This document shows, piece by piece, positions 45,845-51,428 of a stretch of DNA of 51,428 nt. Positions within the stretch are counted from its first letter, which is position 1; each line of letters opens with the position of its first letter. The DNA is taken from positions 1-51,428 of the forward strand of contig WAOK01000007.1 in assembly GCA_015521325.1 (NCBI GenBank), written 5' to 3'. This DNA is from Desulfurococcales archaeon. GTDB taxonomy: Archaea > Thermoproteota > Thermoprotei_A > Sulfolobales > NBVN01. A program made the translations under genes and the position numbers. Below the pieces are notes generated by a model. It had not been told where the DNA came from. It did no database searches and saw only the letters and a program-made list of their open reading frames with translations.

Positions 45845-47143
45845 ATGCCCAGAATAAGGACAGAGCCAGTGAGGGGCATGAGGGACATACTGCCCCCCAT
45901 GTCCGTTCTCTTAAGAGAGCTTAACTCGGCCTTCTCAAGGGTGGCCGAGTCCTACGGGTACACCTACGCCGTGGTGCCGACGATCGAGCTATTCGAACTG
46001 TTCGCCACCAAGTCCGGGCCCGAGATAGAGAGGAGCATGTACGTGTTCAGGGACAAGGCCGGGAGGGTGGTGGCCTTAAGGCCTGAGTTCACCGCTTCAG
46101 TCGCTAGGCTATATCTAAGGCATTTCCTCCCAGAGCCGAAGCCCGTGAAGATATACTACTACGGGCAGGTGTTTAGGTATGAGGAGCCCCAGAAGGGGCG
46201 GTACAGGGAGTTCTGGCAGGCGGGTGTCGAGCTAATAGGCGATCCCTCACTCTACGCTGACCTGGAACTCCTCATGATGATCAGGGATTACTACGGGCTC
46301 ATCGGCTTAAGCGACTACAGAGTCAGGCTGGGTAACGTGGGCACCCTCCGAACACTGATGAGGGAGTGGGGTATTCCGGAGAGCGAACAGGACTACATAA
46401 TCCACCTCATAGATAAGAAGGAGGTGGATGAAGCAGTCAAGAAGCTGAAGGGTTACGAGGCGGCGGACCCAGACATAGTATACGCCCTCGTCTCGATGAG
46501 GACTGATGATCCCGAGAAGGTAGAGGAGATGGCGAGGGATGCGGGCATAAAGGGCGAGGCCATGAAGTACGCCAAGGACCTGGCAACCCTCCTGAGAATG
46601 AGTAGAGAAGCAGGCATAAGCAGCGCGTACGCAGACCTAGGCTTCGTGAGGGGACTCGCATACTACACAGGAACTATTTTCGAGGTCGAGACCCCGCACC
46701 ACAAGTCAAGCATAGCTGGCGGCGGCAGGTACGACGGACTCATTGAACTCTACGGCGGCCCACCAACTCCCGCAACGGGCTACTCCATCGGGGTCGACAG
46801 GACCGCGGAGGCACTCCTAAACGCGGGTGCAGCAGAAGCCCTGATAAGGGGTCTGCCTAAGGTGATGCTCGTTGCGAGCGCCGAGGCCATACCCTTTATT
46901 GACCGCGTGGCCAGGATAGCTAGATCTGCCGGTGCGTCGGTCGATACGCGTTTCGCCTCCAAGAAGAAGATAGGGCAGCTGATAGGGCTGGCGTCAAGGA
47001 AGGGGTACAGGTTCGTGATAATCGTCGGCGAGAAAGAGGTCGGTGAAGGAAAAGTTACTATTAAGGACCTCGTGAAAAGGGAGCAGGTAACGGTTGACCC
47101 GGAGAAAATACCCGAGATCATTTCCTCAGGTGGTCAAGGATGA
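45845..47143 (+). CDS. hisS: Histidyl-tRNA synthetase
   Basis: 432 aa; VRGMRDILPP, ALRPEFTASVARLYL, YYYGQVFRYEEPQKGRYREFWQAGVELIG, LGFVRGLAYYTGTIFEV, GGGRYDGLIELYGG. Confidence 0.97.
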   Translation: MPRIRTEPVRGMRDILPPMSVLLRELNSAFSRVAESYGYTYAVVPTIELFELFATKSGPEIERSMYVFRDKAGRVVALRPEFTASVARLYLRHFLPEPKPVKIYYYGQVFRYEEPQKGRYREFWQAGVELIGDPSLYADLELLMMIRDYYGLIGLSDYRVRLGNVGTLRTLMREWGIPESEQDYIIHLIDKKEVDEAVKKLKGYEAADPDIVYALVSMRTDDPEKVEEMARDAGIKGEAMKYAKDLATLLRMSREAGISSAYADLGFVRGLAYYTGTIFEVETPHHKSSIAGGGRYDGLIELYGGPPTPATGYSIGVDRTAEALLNAGAAEALIRGLPKVMLVASAEAIPFIDRVARIARSAGASVDTRFASKKKIGQLIGLASRKGYRFVIIVGEKEVGEGKVTIKDLVKREQVTVDPEKIPEIISSGGQG

Positions 47144-48066
47144 GCGAGCCTGTGCGGGACGTGCACATAGATCCCGACAAACCTCTGTGGGAGATGGTTG
47201 AGTACCTCGGCGAGATACACGGGTTCATGGCCGGTCACCTGTATCAAGCTGCAAAGATACTTGAAGAAGGGCTTAGGGAGTCTGACCTCCGCTTCCTCTC
47301 CTTCACAGGCAACCTCATAGCTACAGGGCTTAGGGGCATCATAGCCCAACTCATTGATAGGGGGTTCTTCGACGTGATCATCACGACGTGCGGCACTGTT
47401 GATCACGACATAGCCCGCTCGCTCGGCGGTACCTACTATAAAGGGGTGTTCGCGGCTGATGATAAGGAGCTTTACGAGAAAGGGTATCATAGATTGGGCA
47501 ACGTCTTCATACCCTTCCATAGTTACGGGAAGGTGATCGAGTCTTTCACGACGTCGCTGGTCGAGGAGCTCTCCCCGATCAAGGGGGAGTGGGGTGTTAG
47601 GGAGCTCATGTACGAGGTCGGTAAGAGGCTCAGCCACGACAAGAACTCCGTCCTCGGCGCGGCGTACAGGGCAGGTGCGAGGGTGTATGTGCCGGGGATC
47701 GTTGACGGCGCGTTCGGCACGAACCTCTTCATGCAGTCGCAGTTCACGAGCTTCAAGATAAACCTGTTCAAGGACATGAAGGAACTCTCGGATCTGGTAT
47801 TCGCCTCCAAGAAGTCGGCGGCCCTCGTCATAGGCGGGGGGATAAGCAAGCATCACACGATATGGTGGAATCAATTCAAGGGTGGCCTTGACTACTCCGT
47901 CTACGTAACGACTGCGGTTGAGTGGGACGGCTCCCTAAGCGGTGCCATGACGAGGGAGGCGATCAGCTGGGGGAAGATAGGTCTCAGTGCTAAACATGTT
48001 ACGGTGTATGGTGACGCAACAATTATCCTGCCGATTCTGGCGGCTTACCTCCTGAAGAAGGTCTGA
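47140..48066 (+). CDS. dys: Deoxyhypusine synthase
   Basis: 308 aa; FLSFTGNLIATGLRGIIAQLIDRGFFDVIITTCGTVDHDIAR...VYVPGIVDGAFG...ALVIGGGISKHHTIWWNQFKGGLDYSVYVTTA. Confidence 0.96.
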   Translation: MSEPVRDVHIDPDKPLWEMVEYLGEIHGFMAGHLYQAAKILEEGLRESDLRFLSFTGNLIATGLRGIIAQLIDRGFFDVIITTCGTVDHDIARSLGGTYYKGVFAADDKELYEKGYHRLGNVFIPFHSYGKVIESFTTSLVEELSPIKGEWGVRELMYEVGKRLSHDKNSVLGAAYRAGARVYVPGIVDGAFGTNLFMQSQFTSFKINLFKDMKELSDLVFASKKSAALVIGGGISKHHTIWWNQFKGGLDYSVYVTTAVEWDGSLSGAMTREAISWGKIGLSAKHVTVYGDATIILPILAAYLLKKV

Positions 48067-48118
48067 CGCTCCCCAACTTAATAGTTAGGAATCATATACC
48101 TGAGGAGGAGAGGGGGGT

Positions 48119-49720
48119 ATGGCCCTGAGCGCTCAGGGAAGGCCTGTGGCGGAGTTCAAGGGGATATCGCCAGCGCAGTTCTTCTACAAGAACAAGCAGT
48201 TGGCTGGTTTTCAGAACAGGGTAAGGGCCCTCTACCAAACAATAAGGGAGCTGGTCGAGAACGCCCTAGACGCCACAGACACACACATGATCCTCCCCAC
48301 CATCAAGGTCGACATCACCCCCGACGGGGAGGACGGTGTTTTCAGGATAACTGTCGAGGATAACGGAATAGGGATACCGCCTGAGCACATACCCAACGCC
48401 TTCGGTAGGGTGCTCTACAGCTCCAAATACGTCCTCAGGCAGACAAGAGGCACATTTGGCCTTGGTGTGAAGATGGCCGTGCTATATGCACAGAGCGAGA
48501 CCGGGAGCCCTGTCGAGGTGTACTCGACGCCGATAGGTAGGAAGCGGGTGTTCCACTACAAAATAAAGATCGATATCGAGAAGAACGTTCCAATAATACT
48601 GGAGGAGGGCTCGTACCCAAGCGGCGACGCCAGATGGCACGGAACCAGAGTCTCTATCAGGTTAACTGGCGACTGGGGGAGGGCTAAGAACAAGATCTAC
48701 GAGTACTTCAAGCGAACGGCAATAATCGTTCCTTACTCGGAGATAGTCTTTAGTGATCCCGAGGGCAACATTTTCTATTTTGAGCGGGCTACCACGAAGC
48801 TGCCGCGCCCTCCGAGGGTTACTAAGCCGCACCCGCACGGCGCGGACATAGAGCTAATTAACGATATGATAAAGAACACCAAGGCCAGGACGATAAAGGA
48901 CTTCCTCATAAAGGAGTTCCAGAGCATAGGTGAGGTAACCGCTAGGAAGATACTCGAGCTAGCGGGCATAAAGCCCTCGACGCCGCCGAAGTCGCTAAAG
49001 ACACACCAGATCGAGAGGCTTGTCAGGGCTTTCAGGTCGTTCAAGGGGATAAGGCCGCCGAGGGGCGATCACCTCTCCCCGATAGGCGAGGACATAATAA
49101 AGATAGGTCTTAAGGCCATACTCAAGCCCGAGTACGTCGATGCCGTGACGAGGAGGCCGGCCGTTCACGAGGGCCACGCATTCATAGTTGAGGCGGGCAT
49201 AGCCTACGGCGGCGCGATCAAGTCCTCCGACACACCCCTCCTGCTCAGGTACGCCAACAAGATACCCCTGCTCTACGACGAGACGGCTGACGTGTCCTAC
49301 AAGGTTCTGTGGAAGATCAGCACATCGAAGGACAGGCTTGACTGGTCACAGTACGAGGTCTCGTTCCCCGCCCCGATAGCGGTGCTCGTCCACATATGCA
49401 GTACGAAGATACCCTACAAGGGCGTTGGTAAGGAGTCGATAGCGGATGTCCCCGAGATCGAGAGGGAGATAGAGGCAGCCCTCAGGCACCTGCTCAGGGG
49501 GCTGAAGAGGTACCTCCTTAAGAAGAAGAAGGAGATGGAGGAGAGCTCGAGGGCCGTGGCGATAGCTAAGTACATACCCGACATAGCCCAGTCCCTCGCG
49601 TACATCACGAAGAAGGGCGACCCTGACGAGATAGCTAAGAAGCTTCTTGAGATGCTGAATCAGAGGCTGAGGAACGTAAAGATCAGGAGCATAGACGAGG
49701 TCGTTGTTAAGATAGAGTGA
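48119..49720 (+). CDS. top6B: DNA topoisomerase VI subunit B
   Basis: 533 aa; GHKL ATPase RELVENALDATDTHMILPTIKVDI...VEDNGIGIPPEHIPNAFGRVLYSSKY...QTRGTFGLGVKMAVLYAQ. Confidence 0.97.
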   Translation: MALSAQGRPVAEFKGISPAQFFYKNKQLAGFQNRVRALYQTIRELVENALDATDTHMILPTIKVDITPDGEDGVFRITVEDNGIGIPPEHIPNAFGRVLYSSKYVLRQTRGTFGLGVKMAVLYAQSETGSPVEVYSTPIGRKRVFHYKIKIDIEKNVPIILEEGSYPSGDARWHGTRVSIRLTGDWGRAKNKIYEYFKRTAIIVPYSEIVFSDPEGNIFYFERATTKLPRPPRVTKPHPHGADIELINDMIKNTKARTIKDFLIKEFQSIGEVTARKILELAGIKPSTPPKSLKTHQIERLVRAFRSFKGIRPPRGDHLSPIGEDIIKIGLKAILKPEYVDAVTRRPAVHEGHAFIVEAGIAYGGAIKSSDTPLLLRYANKIPLLYDETADVSYKVLWKISTSKDRLDWSQYEVSFPAPIAVLVHICSTKIPYKGVGKESIADVPEIEREIEAALRHLLRGLKRYLLKKKKEMEESSRAVAIAKYIPDIAQSLAYITKKGDPDEIAKKLLEMLNQRLRNVKIRSIDEVVVKIE

Positions 49721-49731
49721 GGTGGTGGGGG

Positions 49732-51428
49732 ATGTCACTGACATCAAAGAAGGATGTGAGGGCTAGGAGGAAGGCGCTTCAGGCGCTTAGGAGGAGGTTC
49801 ATGAAGATACTGCACATGATAGAGAGGGGGAAGCCTCCGGTAATAAGCATCAGGAAGAGGGTGCTCGCGAACGTTTACTACGACCCGGAGAAGGGCATAC
49901 TGAGGTTGGGCGAGAGGAAGCTCGTTAGGGAGTTCCTCGACCAGAAGGAGGCCAAGAAGTTCATGCAGACACTTCTCATGGCCAAGATAATCGCTGAGGC
50001 CCTCGAGAACGACGAGTACCCGACCATAAGGGATCTCTACTACAGGGGCAAGCACTCCATCGTCTACCGCAACCTCGTGACCGGGAGGATCGAGTACGAG
50101 AACACCTGGGACGAGCAGAGCGAGTCGGACTCAGTGATCCGGGACATAGAGGTATTCATCGACATGCTGAGGGAGGAGATGCTCATACTAAGCAAAGAGA
50201 AAGGTAAGGTAGTCGGGGACATGAGGATAAGATCCGGCGACGACGTCATAGACCTCAGCAAGATGGGCCACGGAGCATACGCGATCGAGCCAACCCCGGA
50301 CTTCATAGAGTTCCTCGACGTAGGGGCAGAATTCGTCCTAATAGTCGAGAAAGACGCCGTATTCCAGCAGCTGCACAGAGCAGGGTTCTGGAAAAAGTAC
50401 AAAGCACTCCTCATAACAAGCGCCGGCCAGCCGGACAGGGCCACGAGAAGATTCGTTAGGAGACTTAATCAAGAGCTGAAGCTCCCGGTATACATACTTA
50501 CTGACAGCATCCCCGCCGACGAGGTCGTCGTCGTTAAGGACCTGCGCACTGGTGAGGTAATGATCGGGCCTGTTGAGGAATTAATAGGGAAGTACTTCAA
50601 GAACGGCACACTTAAGGAGAGAGCTATAGCCCCTCTAGCCGTTCCGTCATGGAATCCGGTCAACGGGAGGATAGAGTGGCAACCCATAGGTTACGCGTAT
50701 AGGCACCACATCAGGGAGAAGATACTGAGACTTAGGCTTAGGGGCAGAGGTATTGTAAGGGTAACCAAGGCCCACTCTCTCTTCGTGTTCAGGAATGGGA
50801 GAATAGTTGTAGAGCCTGCACACAAGATCAAGCCAGGTGACTACGTACTCATAGCTGAAAGGCTGCCTCTCCTGTCTGGTGACGGGGGTTACCGCGTAAT
50901 AAATGTGGCAAGGACGCTCCTCAGCAACAAGGAGGTATACAGTCCCCACTTTAGGCTAGAGAGCACTCTCTGGCTCGGTTTCGAAGAAGGTATCGAGATA
51001 AGGCTGAAGGAAGCAAACGAGGAGGATCTCGAGAAAGCAAACTACGTGAGGCTCTCCCGCTCGGGGAACAGGGTACATAACAAGATAGTTGTTGACGAGG
51101 AGATTGCGTGGGTGCTCGGACTCTTCACTGCAGAGGGGAGCGCGTCGAACGGGAGGTACATAACATTCAACCTAGGGCCTCACGGGGCTGAGAAAGCTGA
51201 GAGGCTAAGGAGAATAATAAAGGAGAGATTCGGCGTCGAACCCGTGATCGATAGGAAGAGAGGAATAAGGGTAACCGTGATGTCCCGCATAATCTACATG
51301 CTCTTCAAGTCACTGGGAGTCCTAGGCAATGCAAGAACCAAGAGGGTGCCGCAGGTAATAATGAACTCCCCTAGGACGGTGATGCTCTCATATCTGAGAG
51401 GGCTTTTCGACGGCGACGGAAGCATAGA
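49732..51428 (+). CDS. top6A: DNA topoisomerase VI subunit A precursor containing an intein (3' end beyond window)
   Basis: MSLTSKKDVRARRKALQALRRRF...YPTIRDLYYRGKHSIVYR...GAYAIEPTPDFIEFLDVGAEFVLIVEKDAVFQQL...KLPVYILTD then abruptly intein sequence; open to window end, not in the ORF track. Confidence 0.93.
   Translation, partial: MSLTSKKDVRARRKALQALRRRFMKILHMIERGKPPVISIRKRVLANVYYDPEKGILRLGERKLVREFLDQKEAKKFMQTLLMAKIIAEALENDEYPTIRDLYYRGKHSIVYRNLVTGRIEYENTWDEQSESDSVIRDIEVFIDMLREEMLILSKEKGKVVGDMRIRSGDDVIDLSKMGHGAYAIEPTPDFIEFLDVGAEFVLIVEKDAVFQQLHRAGFWKKYKALLITSAGQPDRATRRFVRRLNQELKLPVYILTDSIPADEVVVVKDLRTGEVMIGPVEELIGKYFKNGTLKERAIAPLAVPSWNPVNGRIEWQPIGYAYRHHIREKILRLRLRGRGIVRVTKAHSLFVFRNGRIVVEPAHKIKPGDYVLIAERLPLLSGDGGYRVINVARTLLSNKEVYSPHFRLESTLWLGFEEGIEIRLKEANEEDLEKANYVRLSRSGNRVHNKIVVDEEIAWVLGLFTAEGSASNGRYITFNLGPHGAEKAERLRRIIKERFGVEPVIDRKRGIRVTVMSRIIYMLFKSLGVLGNARTKRVPQVIMNSPRTVMLSYLRGLFDGDGSI
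50506..51428 (+). mobile_element. Intein with LAGLIDADG homing endonuclease in Topo VI subunit A (partial)
   Basis: Starts S-IPADEVVVVKDLRTGEVMIGPVEEL (block A-like), VRVTKAHSLFVFRNGRIVVEPAHKIKPGDYVLI (block B-like), WVLGLFTAEGSAS and YLRGLFDGDGSI (the two LAGLIDADG motifs). Confidence 0.92.

Noticed and set aside
47134-47874. 246-aa antisense ORF opposite deoxyhypusine synthase
   Set aside because: Lies wholly antisense to a strongly recognisable dys gene; no motif seen; long antisense frames are expected from codon bias here.

Overview
This is a compact archaeal chromosomal segment, most likely from a hyperthermophilic Thermoproteota (crenarchaeal) lineage: it has reverse gyrase, MCM/GINS, Topo VI, L35Ae/S25e and a PolB2-type polymerase. 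It is dense in replication, repair, RNA-processing and nucleotide-metabolism genes. I saw no CRISPR array, rRNA operon, transposon or provirus. Main observations: (1) a translationally coupled trio of a RadA/RecA-like paralog with degraded Walker A, a 79-aa helical protein, and a B-family polymerase of PolB2 type with altered catalytic motifs; it resembles in logic the bacterial ImuA/ImuB/DnaE2 mutasome. (2) At least four, probably six, unannotated C/D-box sRNA genes in intergenic gaps. One has a perfect 6-bp terminal stem and a guide with 10 contiguous pairs to the anticodon arm of the tRNA-Lys(CUU) encoded in this window, placing C32 at the N+5 position. (3) That tRNA-Lys has a ~22-nt intron at a non-canonical anticodon-stem site, and the window also encodes a non-catalytic EndA-type subunit. 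(4) A Ser-initiated LAGLIDADG intein interrupts the Toprim DxD motif of topoisomerase VI subunit A and is cut by the window edge. (5) Four tandem CBS-domain proteins follow an Lhr-helicase/EMC6-like/methyltransferase/RqcH gene string. (6) A nitrilase-fold protein lacks the catalytic Cys, a reverse gyrase carries an unusual topoisomerase-domain segment, and a ubiquitin-like -GG protein sits beside a TtuA-like tRNA thiolase. All assignments come from reading motifs by eye; no database search was run.
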